Source: Mycobacterium sp. PO1
GTDB lineage: Bacteria; Actinomycetota; Actinomycetes; Mycobacteriales; Mycobacteriaceae
NCBI RefSeq assembly: GCF_017312405.1
Contig: NZ_BLTG01000119.1
Location: 1 to 43,160 of the forward strand
Length of the DNA stretch: 43,160 nucleotides
Reading direction: 5' to 3'
Shown here one piece after another: positions 16,170-24,351 of the stretch. Within the stretch, counting starts at the first letter, position 1. Each line of letters starts with the position of its first letter. The notes below the pieces were generated by a model. It was not told the origin of the DNA. It did not search any database and was given only the letters and a program-made list of their open reading frames with translations. The translations under genes and the position numbers were made by a program.

Positions 16170-16183
16170 TAGAACACGTTCTA
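16170..16183. promoter_or_regulatory. KstR-like operator TAGAACACGTTCTA
   Basis: The 14-mer exactly fits the TnnAACnnGTTnnA pattern known for KstR, the TetR-family repressor of cholesterol catabolism in mycobacteria. It lies between divergent genes, 26 bp before the oxidoreductase ATG and about 97 bp before the proline-rich membrane protein gene. Confidence 0.65.
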
Positions 16184-16279
16184 CTAGTGGTCTACACCGA
16201 TACTCGTCCAGGAGCACGCGAAACGGGCAACTGCGCATTAAGGTGACGGGGCTGGCACCACACACCGGAGGGAACCTCG

Positions 16280-17191
16280 ATGAGCGACCCGAACCAGGGA
16301 CCCCCCGGCGGCTCCCGGAACGACCGGCGCCAACCCGAGGACCAGGGCGCCACGCCCGGGCAGGGCTGGTCGCCGCCGACCCCGCAGCCGAGCTCGGCGT
16401 ACCCTCCCCCGGGTCCGTCGTATGCCCCGCCGGGCGCACCGCAGTATCCCGGTGCGTCCTATCCGCCGCCGGGTGGTGCGCACTACGGCGGCAACCCGGC
16501 TTATCCGCCACCGCAGGGGCCGCCCCCGGGCTGGCCCCAGCAAGGTCCGCCGCCCGGCGGGGGGCAGAACAAGGGCCCCATCATCGCGCTGATCGCCGCG
16601 GCCGTCGTGGGCCTGCTCGTCCTGGCCGGGGTCGGAATCTGGCTGGTCATGCGTTCGGATGACTCGGGGTCGGGCACCGCGGCCACCACGTCGCCCACCG
16701 CCGCACCGACCACCTCGGCGCGCGAGCCGACCCGGCGACCGAGAACCACCACTGCCGCGCCGTCGCCCGACGAGTCGCTCAACGCGCAACTGATGGGACT
16801 GCTGTCGGCGGGACACGACGCGTCGAACTGCGAGCCGGTGTCGCCGGCGGGCACCGCTCTCGCCACGGTCGACTGCGGGCCGTCGAACTCGCCGGGCGGG
16901 CCGGCAAGCACGCGGTATTCGCTGTTCGGCGATCGGGCGACCCTCGACGCCGGGTTCGACCAGGCGATCGGCGTCAACGAGGAACTGCTCGAATGCCCGG
17001 GCAGCGGTCTCGAATCGCCGACGACCTGGCACTACACCGACACCCCTGACGACGTGGCCGGCAAGGTCGCCTGCGGCACCTACAACGGCAACCCGGACCT
17101 GGTGTGGACCAACGACGAGGCACTGCTGCTGGTCGACGCGCAGGGGCCCGACCTCGCCGAACTGCACGAGTGGTGGATCGAATTCGGCTGA
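16280..17191 (+). CDS. Proline-rich single-pass membrane protein with extracytoplasmic domain
   Basis: A 303-residue protein in three parts: a Pro/Gly/Tyr-rich cytoplasmic N-terminus (1-97), one strong transmembrane helix (about 100-123, IIALIAAAVVGLLVLAGVGIW), and an outside Ser/Thr/Pro linker followed by a folded domain (about 165-303). The outer domain has four cysteines (SNCEPV, VDCGPS, LECPGS, VACGTY), which suggests two disulfides. This topology recalls mycobacterial serine/threonine kinase sensor architectures but there is no kinase domain. A ribosome site GGAGGGAA lies upstream of the ATG. I do not recognise a named family; a role in envelope sensing or binding is only suggested. Confidence 0.75.
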   Translation: MSDPNQGPPGGSRNDRRQPEDQGATPGQGWSPPTPQPSSAYPPPGPSYAPPGAPQYPGASYPPPGGAHYGGNPAYPPPQGPPPGWPQQGPPPGGGQNKGPIIALIAAAVVGLLVLAGVGIWLVMRSDDSGSGTAATTSPTAAPTTSAREPTRRPRTTTAAPSPDESLNAQLMGLLSAGHDASNCEPVSPAGTALATVDCGPSNSPGGPASTRYSLFGDRATLDAGFDQAIGVNEELLECPGSGLESPTTWHYTDTPDDVAGKVACGTYNGNPDLVWTNDEALLLVDAQGPDLAELHEWWIEFG

Positions 17192-17240
17192 GCGCGCTAA
17201 GTTCCCTTCGAGAACGCAACGCCGCGAAGGGAGGACGCTC

Positions 17241-18428
17241 ATGAACCGCGTGTTCGTGGTGGGTGTCGGGATGACGAAGTTCGAGAAGCCTGGGCGGAAA
17301 GAGGGGTGGGACTACCCCCAGATGGCCCAGGAGTCCGGCAGCAAGGCGCTGGCCGACGCCGGCATCGACTACACCGAGGTCGAGCAGGGCTACGTCGGCT
17401 ACGTCGCCGGGGATTCCACGTGCGGCCAGCGTGCGCTCTACGAACTCGGCATGACCGGCATCCCGATCGTCAACGTGAACAACAACTGCTCGACGGGGTC
17501 GACCGCGCTGTACCTGGGCGCCCAGGCGATCCGCGGCGGGCTGACCGACTGCGTGCTGGCGTTGGGCTTCGAGAAGATGCAGCCGGGTTCGCTGGGCGGC
17601 GGGGCCGACGACCGCGAGTCGCCGATGAAGCGACACATCCTGGCGCTCAATGACATCGACGAGATGCAGTTTCCGGTGGCGCCGTGGATGTTCGGAGCCG
17701 CGGGCCGTGAGCACATGCGCAAGTACGGCACCACCGCCGAACATTTCGCCAAGATCGGATTCAAGAACCACAAGCATTCGGTCAACAATCCGTACGCGCA
17801 ATTCCAGGACGAGTACAGCCTCGACGACATCCTCGGCGCCAAGATGATCTCCGACCCGCTGACCAAGCTGCAGTGCTCGCCGACCTCCGACGGGTCGGCT
17901 GCGGTGGTGCTCGCCAGTGAGGAGTTCGTCGCGCGTCACGAGCTGTCCGGTCAGGCCGTCGAGATCGTGGGGCAGGCGATGACCACCGATTTCGCGTCCA
18001 CCTTCGACGGCAGCGCGGCCAACATCATCGGCTACGACATGAACGTGCAGGCCGCGCAGAAGGTGTACCAGCAGTCGGGCCTCGGCCCGGAGGACTTCCA
18101 GGTCATCGAACTGCACGACTGCTTCTCGGCCAACGAACTGCTGCTCTACGAGGCGCTCGGGCTGTGCGGACCGGGGGAAGCACCCAAGTTGATCGACGAC
18201 GAGCAGACCACCTACGGCGGACGGTGGGTGGTCAACCCGTCAGGCGGCCTGATCTCCAAGGGACACCCGCTGGGCGCCACCGGGCTGGCGCAGTGCAGCG
18301 AACTGACCTGGCAGTTGCGCGGCACCGCGGACAAGCGCCAGGTCGACGACGTCACCGCCGCGCTGCAGCACAACATCGGGCTGGGTGGGGCCGCGGTCGT
18401 CACCGCCTACCAGCGCGCGGAGCGCTGA
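17241..18428 (+). CDS. ltp1: Lipid-transfer-protein-type thiolase, Ltp1-like
   Basis: A 395-residue thiolase-fold protein of the SCPx/nonspecific lipid-transfer group. The nucleophile is C83 in NNNCSTGS and the second active-site region HDCFSANE precedes the conserved GHPLGATG near 340. The C-terminal cysteine of ordinary thiolases is replaced (HNIGLGGA), as in SCP2-type thiolases. Mycobacterial Ltp1 (Rv2790c) has this size and these motifs. Such enzymes act in sterol side-chain or branched acyl-CoA cleavage, or in carrier roles. GGGAGG sits before the ATG; an 8-bp inverted repeat TCCCTTCG/CGAAGGGA covers part of it. Exact substrate and the gene number are uncertain. Confidence 0.82.
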   Translation: MNRVFVVGVGMTKFEKPGRKEGWDYPQMAQESGSKALADAGIDYTEVEQGYVGYVAGDSTCGQRALYELGMTGIPIVNVNNNCSTGSTALYLGAQAIRGGLTDCVLALGFEKMQPGSLGGGADDRESPMKRHILALNDIDEMQFPVAPWMFGAAGREHMRKYGTTAEHFAKIGFKNHKHSVNNPYAQFQDEYSLDDILGAKMISDPLTKLQCSPTSDGSAAVVLASEEFVARHELSGQAVEIVGQAMTTDFASTFDGSAANIIGYDMNVQAAQKVYQQSGLGPEDFQVIELHDCFSANELLLYEALGLCGPGEAPKLIDDEQTTYGGRWVVNPSGGLISKGHPLGATGLAQCSELTWQLRGTADKRQVDDVTAALQHNIGLGGAAVVTAYQRAER

Positions 18429-18498
18429 AACGGCGGACCCTGCGTCAGCGATGTAACCGGCAGGTCGGGATCCTTCGGAGTTCCGTGGAGGTTCGACG

Positions 18499-18825
18499 AT
18501 GCGCACGCTGGGAATCGTCGCAGCCGCGGTGGCGGCACTGGTGAGTGCTGCCGCCGGTTTGGCCGCCGCCGACCCGCGCAATCCGCTCGACGTCATCGAG
18601 CAACTCGAGTTGGCGGGTTACACGGTCACTGTCGACCGCATCGGCAACGCACCGATCCAGGACTGTGTGGTGACCGGGTTGCGCAACCCGCAGCAGATCA
18701 CCGTGCCCGCAGTGGTGATCGGCGGCGCCGGCGGCGCCGGCGGCCATGGCGGTCGTGACGACGGTGAGGTCGTCGATGTCGTCGTGCACCAGTCCATCTC
18801 GGTTTCGCTGGACTGCGCACGCTGA
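18499..18825 (+). CDS. Small exported protein, paralogue of the protein at 26107-26400
   Basis: A 108-residue protein with a Sec signal peptide ending around ADPRN (cleavage near residue 24). The mature part shares a pattern with the protein at 26107: RIGNAPIQDCVVTGLRN here versus RVGSAPLDACTVTGVRN there, both closing with a VSLxC end. Two cysteines, one in each conserved block, may form a disulfide. A Gly/His-rich loop (GGAGGAGGHGG) is inserted near 75-85. GGAGG lies upstream of the ATG. Function unknown; the shared pattern suggests a mycobacterial family of tiny secreted domains. Confidence 0.78.
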   Translation: MRTLGIVAAAVAALVSAAAGLAAADPRNPLDVIEQLELAGYTVTVDRIGNAPIQDCVVTGLRNPQQITVPAVVIGGAGGAGGHGGRDDGEVVDVVVHQSISVSLDCAR

Positions 18826-18832
18826 TGCAGGG

Positions 18833-18905
18833 GGTGCCTTTGCGACAGTACGCATTGTGACGGATTTCGGACCCGTTCGATCACAATGCGTACTGTCGCG
18901 GCACC
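18833..18905. repeat. 73-bp intergenic hairpin element with 19-bp perfect arms
   Basis: GCGACAGTACGCATTGTGA (18842-18860) pairs perfectly with 18881-18899. Beyond a TTT bulge an outer GGTGCC (18833-18838) pairs with GGCACC (18900-18905). The loop is 20 nt. It lies just after the small secreted-protein gene and 37 bp before a separate terminator, the same arrangement as the element at 5964-6032. Confidence 0.75.
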
Positions 18906-18942
18906 CGAAGGCCGGCGACGCGCAATCGCGCGAACGCGCGAA

Positions 18943-18973
18943 AAGGCCCGGCCGTCGGGGCCGGCCGGGCCTT
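18943..18973. terminator. Bidirectional intrinsic terminator before dctA end
   Basis: An 11-bp stem AAGGCCCGGCC with its complement and a 9-nt loop lies between convergent genes. AAAA on the left gives a T-run for the minus-strand dctA transcript. Confidence 0.82.
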
Positions 18974-18986
18974 CCCTTCGCGCGCC

Positions 18987-20384
18987 CTACACCGCCGCAG
19001 GGACTTTCGCCTGCGCCGGCTCGTCGACGTGCGAGGTCTGGGTGGCGTGGGAGTCGTCGAGCATGGTGATCTCGTCGAACGGATCACGGCCCGCCAGCAC
19101 GGCATCCACCTTGGCCGTGTCGACAGTCTTGGTCCAGGAACCGACCAGCAGGGTCGCCACCGCATTGCCCGAGAAGTTGGTCAGCGCACGTGCCTCGGAC
19201 ATGAATCGGTCGATCCCGACGATCAGCCCGACGCCGTCGAGCAGGTCGGGTCGGTGGGCCTGCAGTCCCCCGGCCAGCGTCGCCAGGCCGGCGCCTGTCA
19301 CCCCTGCCGCGCCCTTGGACGCCACGATCATGAACACCAGCAGACCGATCTGCTCACCGACGGTCAGCGGGTCGCCGAGCGCGCCGGCGATGAACAACGA
19401 CGCCATGGTCAGGTAGATCGCCGTGCCGTCGAGGTTGAACGAGTAGCCGGTGGGCACGACGACGCCGACGGTGGAGCGGTTCACGCCGAGATGCTCCATC
19501 TTCGCGATGAGCCGCGGCAGCGCGGATTCCGACGACGACGTGGACACGATGAGCAGGTATTCGCGGGCCAGGTAGCGCACCAGCTTGAAGATCGACACCC
19601 CGGACACCACGCGCAGCAGCGAGCCGAGCACGCCGAACACGAAGATCACGCAGGTCAGGTAGAAGCCCAGCATCAGTGCCATCAGCTGACCGACCGCGGC
19701 CCAGCCGGTCTGCCCGACCACGTTGGCGATCGCGCCGAACGCGCCGATGGGGGCCAGCCACAGGATCATCACCAACACCTTGAACACCAACTTCTGGAGG
19801 TGTTCGATCCCGCGCAGGATCGGCTGGCCCGCGGCGCCCAGGCCTTGCAACGCGAAGCCGACCAGCAGCGCGACGAACAACGCCTGCAGCACGCTGCCTT
19901 CGGTCAGTGACGAGAACAACGACGTCGGGATGATGCCCTGGACGAACTCCATCAGCCCGCCCGCTTCGTGCGCCTTGTCGGCGAGTTCGGCTCCCTTGCC
20001 GGCGTTCTCTGTCAGGTTCATACCCGCACCCGGGTGCAGGAGGTTGCCGACGACCAGCCCGATGCCCAGCGCGAAGGTGGACATCACCAGGAAGTAGACG
20101 AATGCCAGCCCGCCGACCTTGCCGACCGTGGCGGCCTTGCGGACCGAGCCGATGCCCAACACGATCGTGCAGAAGATCACCGGCGCGATCATCATCTTGA
20201 TCAGCGCGACGAACATGGTGCCGAGCACGCCGACGCTCTTGCCGATCTCGGGGGCCATGATCCCGACCCCGACCCCGGCCAGCACGGCGACGATGACGGC
20301 GATGTAGAGCCAGTGCGTCCTGTCGCGTCGTTTGGGTGGCTGCGCCGGCTGCGGCACCGTCGGCCGATCTGTCGTGGTCGTCAT
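18987..20384 (-). CDS. dctA: C4-dicarboxylate:cation symporter DctA
   Basis: A 465-residue secondary transporter of the glutamate/dicarboxylate (DAACS) family with eight membrane helices and two re-entrant loops. Diagnostic parts: the serine-rich hairpin STSSSESALPRL and the NLDGTAIY motif in SFNLDGTAIYLTMA, then the second hairpin SKGAAGVTGAG. It takes up succinate, fumarate and malate with protons or sodium. The ATG at 20384 has GGAGGA upstream; longer versions would add a non-family leader. It is divergent from a DcuS/DcuR-type two-component pair, the expected regulators. A strong terminator follows the gene. Confidence 0.94.
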   Translation of the reverse strand: MTTTTDRPTVPQPAQPPKRRDRTHWLYIAVIVAVLAGVGVGIMAPEIGKSVGVLGTMFVALIKMMIAPVIFCTIVLGIGSVRKAATVGKVGGLAFVYFLVMSTFALGIGLVVGNLLHPGAGMNLTENAGKGAELADKAHEAGGLMEFVQGIIPTSLFSSLTEGSVLQALFVALLVGFALQGLGAAGQPILRGIEHLQKLVFKVLVMILWLAPIGAFGAIANVVGQTGWAAVGQLMALMLGFYLTCVIFVFGVLGSLLRVVSGVSIFKLVRYLAREYLLIVSTSSSESALPRLIAKMEHLGVNRSTVGVVVPTGYSFNLDGTAIYLTMASLFIAGALGDPLTVGEQIGLLVFMIVASKGAAGVTGAGLATLAGGLQAHRPDLLDGVGLIVGIDRFMSEARALTNFSGNAVATLLVGSWTKTVDTAKVDAVLAGRDPFDEITMLDDSHATQTSHVDEPAQAKVPAAV

Positions 20385-20462
20385 GATGGTGTCCTCCGGG
20401 CTCGGGTCGACAATGGGGTCTGCAAGGATGGTCGGCCAGGGCGTGAGCCAGGTCACGTTTTA

Positions 20463-20476
20463 GTTCATTTCGTTCA
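20463..20476. promoter_or_regulatory. Direct repeat GTTCA-N4-GTTCA between dctA and its two-component genes
   Basis: GTTCA occurs at 20463-20467 and 20472-20476, 9 bp apart start to start, in the 113-bp divergent intergenic region. A CitB-type response regulator could bind it. Support is by position only. Confidence 0.3.
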
Positions 20477-20497
20477 CGGTGGAAGGCGGTGCGGACG

Positions 20498-22087
20498 ATG
20501 GCACCGACACCGCTCACCTCGGGCCGCCGTGGGTGGCCACGGTCGTTGGCGGGACAGGCGATCGCGCTGCAGGTCGTGGTGATCGCGCTGATCGTGGTGG
20601 CCGGCAGCGCGCTGGCGCTGATCGACGCCCGCGGCGACGGTGACGCCGCTGCGCGTCAGCAGGTGCTCGGCATCGCCACCGCGCTGGCCGACGCGCCGTC
20701 GACGGCCGAAGCGATCGAGTCCGGCCGCGCCACCGAGGTGCTCCAACCGGTGACCGAAGCGGTCCGCACCCACACCGACATCGCCTTCATCACGATCATG
20801 GCGCCGGACCGCACCCGTTTCACCCACACCGATCCCGACCAGATCGGTGGTGACTACATCGGGACCATCGCGCCGGCTCTGCGCGGTGAGACGTTCACCG
20901 AGGTCTACACCGGCACGTTGGGGCCGTCGATCCGCGCGGTCGCCCCGGTACGAAATACGGCCGGCGACATCGTCGGCCTGGTCTCGGCGGGAATCCTGCA
21001 GCAGAGCCTGGCCGACCGCTGGCGGGCACAGTGGCCCGGCATCGCCGCCGTTGTCCTTGGCGCCGTTGCGGTCTCGGCCATCGGCCTGTGGGCGATCCGG
21101 CGTCGACTGCTCCGGCAGACCCACGGATTGCGTCCCGATGAGCTGCGCGTGATGTACGAACACCACGACGCGATCCTGCACTCGGTGTCCGAGGGGCTGA
21201 TCGTGCTCGACGCAGACGGGGTGGCCTTGGTCAACGACGAGGCCCGGCGCCTGCTGGCGCTCCCGTCGGGAGCCGTGCGACGGGAGGACCTGCCCGAGTT
21301 CCTGCGATCGTTCAACCCGGGTGCTCGCGATGAGATCCACGTGACCGACGAGCGCGTGCTGGTGGTGAACCGGTCCCCTGTGCGGCTGCCCCGCCACCCG
21401 GAGTCGAGTCACGCCGAAGTGGTGACGATTCGCGACCGCACCGAATTGCAGGGAGCGCTGGGCGAACTCAACTCGTTGAAGGTGTTGACCGACTCGCTGC
21501 GATCGCAGGCACACGAGGCGGCCAACAAGCTGCACACCGTCGTGACGATGGTCGAGATGGGACGCCCGGATGAGGCCGTCACCTTCGCCACCGACGAGTT
21601 GGAACTGTCCCAGCGTCTCGTCGACCGACTGTCCGAGGCGGTGAGTGAGCCGGCGTTGGTGGCGTTGTTGCTGGGCAAGGCGGCTCAGGCCGATGAGCGG
21701 GGCATCGAGTTCACCGTCACCGAGGACACGCAGCTTCCGGCCGAGGCCGACGAACTGCTGCTGACGGGACAGGAGATGGTCACGGTGTTGGGCAACCTGA
21801 TCGACAACGCCATGGATGCCTGCGACCGGGCCGAGCCGTGGGTGGAGGTGACCGTCCACCAGGATGCACACCGACTGCTGATCAGGGTGGCTGACAGCGG
21901 AGAAGGTATGGATGTCAACACCTTTGCCCAGGCGATGACGCGCGGCTATTCGACGAAGGTGGGTGAGGACGCTGACCGGCACGGGCTCGGTCTGGCGCTG
22001 GTGGCCCAGGTGGTCAACCGTCACGGCGGAACGCTGAGCGCCGACGTGACGTACGGCTCGGTGGTGACAGTGACGGTGCCCCGCTGA
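20498..22087 (+). CDS. Sensor histidine kinase, DcuS/CitA family
   Basis: A 529-residue two-component sensor. Helix TM1 is at about 22-42, an extracytoplasmic PAS-like ligand domain spans 43-178, TM2 is at 179-200, and a cytoplasmic PAS domain covers about 215-315. The phosphoacceptor is H339 in LRSQAHEAANKLHTVV, matching the DcuS/CitA box. ATPase motifs follow: N-box NLIDNAMDACDRAE and G-boxes DSGEGMD and HGLGLALV. It should sense C4-dicarboxylates or citrate outside the cell and phosphorylate the response regulator that overlaps its stop codon. ATG 20498 was preferred over GTG 20489 because GGAAGG is only 2 nt from the GTG. Divergence from dctA supports the ligand guess. Confidence 0.9.
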   Translation: MAPTPLTSGRRGWPRSLAGQAIALQVVVIALIVVAGSALALIDARGDGDAAARQQVLGIATALADAPSTAEAIESGRATEVLQPVTEAVRTHTDIAFITIMAPDRTRFTHTDPDQIGGDYIGTIAPALRGETFTEVYTGTLGPSIRAVAPVRNTAGDIVGLVSAGILQQSLADRWRAQWPGIAAVVLGAVAVSAIGLWAIRRRLLRQTHGLRPDELRVMYEHHDAILHSVSEGLIVLDADGVALVNDEARRLLALPSGAVRREDLPEFLRSFNPGARDEIHVTDERVLVVNRSPVRLPRHPESSHAEVVTIRDRTELQGALGELNSLKVLTDSLRSQAHEAANKLHTVVTMVEMGRPDEAVTFATDELELSQRLVDRLSEAVSEPALVALLLGKAAQADERGIEFTVTEDTQLPAEADELLLTGQEMVTVLGNLIDNAMDACDRAEPWVEVTVHQDAHRLLIRVADSGEGMDVNTFAQAMTRGYSTKVGEDADRHGLGLALVAQVVNRHGGTLSADVTYGSVVTVTVPR

Positions 22088-22779
22088 TGATCTCGGTGCT
22101 GATCGTCGAGGACGAGGAGTTGATCGCGGAGGCGCACCGGTCATACCTGGGCCGCCTGGAAGGCTTTTCGGTGCACGCGGTGGCGCACACGGCGCGTGAC
22201 GCGATGCGCGCAGCCAGCGAGGCCGCCGCGGACGCGCGCGCCATCGATCTGGTGCTGCTCGACCTCGGACTTCCCGACGCAAGCGGAATCGCGCTGGCTT
22301 CAGCGTTATCCGGGCTGCGGCCGGCGCCGGACATCATCGCGATCACTTCGGAGCGCGACCTCGAGATGGTGCGGGCGGCGGTGGGACACGGGGCGCTGGC
22401 CTACCTGCTCAAGCCGTTCACATTCGCCGCTTTCCGGGATCGCCTCGAGCGGTACCAGCGCTACCGGGAGGCGCTGCCGGCGGGCACCGACGCGGCCAGC
22501 CAGGCCGAAGTCGACCGTGCGCTGGCCGAATTACGCGTGAGCTCGGACCGGTCGACCGCGCCGAGATCGGGTGCGGCGTCGACGAACGACGACATCGCGC
22601 GCGCTGTCCGCGACAGCGGCGACGGCGGGATCACTGCCGACGAGGTGGCCAAACGTGTCGGGGTGTCGCGCGTGACGGCGTGGCGCTACCTCGAGCGCCT
22701 CGCCGACGAGGGAACGATGTCGCGCGCTACCGACTACGGGAGAGCCGGCCGTCCGAAAACCCGATACCAGTGGCGCTGA
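22087..22779 (+). CDS. Response regulator, DcuR/CitB family
   Basis: A 230-residue response regulator. The receiver domain (1-120) has the acidic pair E8/D9, phosphoacceptor D59 in LVLLDLGLPD, and K109 in YLLKPF. The C-terminal DNA-binding part has a helix-turn-helix DEVAKRVGVSRVTAWRYLERL typical of CitB-type regulators. Its ATG overlaps the kinase TGA (TGATG), so the two are translationally coupled. Predicted target is the adjacent dctA promoter. It ends 39 nt before the convergent beta-propeller gene; a short GTCCC/GGGAC hairpin lies between. Confidence 0.9.
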   Translation: MISVLIVEDEELIAEAHRSYLGRLEGFSVHAVAHTARDAMRAASEAAADARAIDLVLLDLGLPDASGIALASALSGLRPAPDIIAITSERDLEMVRAAVGHGALAYLLKPFTFAAFRDRLERYQRYREALPAGTDAASQAEVDRALAELRVSSDRSTAPRSGAASTNDDIARAVRDSGDGGITADEVAKRVGVSRVTAWRYLERLADEGTMSRATDYGRAGRPKTRYQWR

Positions 22780-22818
22780 CCGCACGCGAACATCGCGCGA
22801 GGTCCCAGGCGGGACGGG

Positions 22819-23901
22819 TCAGGCTGGGGCGGGCTGGAGTTCGCGGGCACGCGGGGCGCGCACGATGATCGGGTCGGTCGCCACGAACTGCGTGTACAGC
22901 TCCTCGATGGTCGAGGACACCGCGAAGACGCTCACCCCGCCGGCGTAATCAGCCGCATAGAGCCGAGAACCGTCGGCGGCCAACGCCACGCAGGACGGCC
23001 GCCCGGCGAGCGTCAACGACTCGACGATCTCGAGGCGCAGCGTGCACAGGACCGTCACGCGGTCGTAGTCGACGATGTAGGCGCGCGCCAGGTCGGGGCT
23101 CATGGCCAGCTGAGTGGGGGCTCCGCCCAGCGTCACCGTGTCGGTGACGGTGTAGGTGGACAGGTCGATGACCTGCACGGCACCTCCCACCGCGCGGTCG
23201 GAGGTCAACACGTAGACCGCGCTGCCGACGTGGGCGATGTCGCGGATCGGCGAACCGACCGGCACGACCCGGCGCACCCGTGCCGTCTCGGCGTCGACGA
23301 TGATCAGCTGGCTGCCACGCTCGTCGGTGACGCCGGCGACCAACCGCTTGCCGGTGGGATCGACACGCAGCGCGTCGATGCCGGCGCCCGGACCGCTGCC
23401 GAGCTCGATGGTGCTGACACGCTCGGCGCCGGTATCGATCACCGCGACCGCGACACGTCCTTCGTCGTCCTGGCCGGCGTACACACGCTGGCCGTCCGGG
23501 CCGACGGCGAGTGCGGTTGCCGGGCCGGCGAGTGGGAACGTGGCCGTGACGGTGCCGGTGGAGAGGTCGATCACCGACAACCGGTCCTCATCCTCCGACG
23601 TCGTCGCCACGAATGCCTGGGCTTCGGATGCGACCGCGGCGACCGGTTCCCCGGCCACCAGGTGCGTGGCGAAGGACAGCGTCGCCGGATCAAGGATCGA
23701 CACGGTGTCGTCACCGGGGTTGGTCACCAGAGCCCCGGCAGTTCCCACGGCGAGATCGCCGATGGGGCCGCGGCCGATTGTGATCTCGCGCTCCCGAACG
23801 GCGGGATTCTGCCCAGCAGCCCCCAGCACCGCGCCAGTCACACCTGACGCAGATCTGCCATCGAGCACCATGTGCCCCTTGGGCATCAAAATGTTTGCCA
23901 T
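22819..23901 (-). CDS. Beta-propeller YncE-like protein (Rv1057-like)
   Basis: A 360-residue protein built of recurring about 45-residue blades: GRxPIGDLAVG, GEPVAAVAS, GPATALAVGPDG, VDPTGKRLVAG, LGGAPTQLAMSPD and LAGRPSCVALAADGS. This is a YncE-like seven-bladed beta-propeller. No signal peptide is evident from the ATG at 23901. That ATG has GGTGGAGG 11 nt upstream; an earlier start up to 24048 would add a poorly conserved leader. The related M. tuberculosis Rv1057 is a stress-induced single-copy propeller. A vegetative-looking promoter (TTGGCG, 16 nt, TACACT; minus strand near 23985-24012) lies upstream. Function unknown, possibly scaffold or ligand binding. Confidence 0.8.
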   Translation of the reverse strand: MANILMPKGHMVLDGRSASGVTGAVLGAAGQNPAVREREITIGRGPIGDLAVGTAGALVTNPGDDTVSILDPATLSFATHLVAGEPVAAVASEAQAFVATTSEDEDRLSVIDLSTGTVTATFPLAGPATALAVGPDGQRVYAGQDDEGRVAVAVIDTGAERVSTIELGSGPGAGIDALRVDPTGKRLVAGVTDERGSQLIIVDAETARVRRVVPVGSPIRDIAHVGSAVYVLTSDRAVGGAVQVIDLSTYTVTDTVTLGGAPTQLAMSPDLARAYIVDYDRVTVLCTLRLEIVESLTLAGRPSCVALAADGSRLYAADYAGGVSVFAVSSTIEELYTQFVATDPIIVRAPRARELQPAPA

Positions 23902-24351
23902 GTGTCGTGGTACCTCCACCGGCTGACCCAACGCCGGCCCTAGATTCCCTGTCGTTACGCCCGGATCGGGCGCGACCTGCACCGAGTGTAGCCACCGAAA
24001 CCGACACGCCAATCGGGCCAATTCGCGGTCCGGCCCCGAAATAGCCACCCTTCTCAGGCCACGCTTAGAAATTTCTTCGTTATCGGCTCGTTATATTTCG
24101 CTAGCAATGGCGAAACACGACGTGAACAGCGCGGGAAGAATAGCGCGCTTCGCCTCTGATGGGCCGGTCTGTCAAACGTCGGATCACAGATTCTTAGCTT
24201 TCGCGCAAAAACTGAGCGCCAAATCACAAGGCGACATGCCGCAGTCGTCAGCGCCGGACGCTCCACCTGACGCCGACGCGTCACGGCGCCCGCCCCGGGG
24301 TACGCACGAGTTCGTCCCCCGATTAGCTGACATCCACGCGGGAGGACGGAC
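23902..24351. other. 450-bp intergenic region, AT-richer than its surroundings
   Basis: The part 24050-24200 is unusually AT-rich for this DNA (ATTTCTTCGTTATC, TTATATTTCG). It contains TATATT at 24092-24097, an inverted repeat TTTCGC/GCGAAA (24096-24101 and 24110-24115) and a weak 82-codon plus-strand frame from ATG 24107 to TAG 24355. That frame uses rare codons (ATA, TTA, AGA) and is probably not a gene, although its stop overlaps the STAS gene stop at CTAG. The region likely holds promoters, including the one serving the propeller gene. Confidence 0.5.

Noticed and set aside
14711..16246. Plus-strand frame of 511 codons
   Set aside because: Antisense to the SRPBCC and oxidoreductase genes, which have motifs and start signals; composition is typical of a shadow frame.
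20474..22282. Minus-strand frame of 602 codons
   Set aside because: Antisense to the histidine kinase with all its catalytic boxes; no domain is recognisable.
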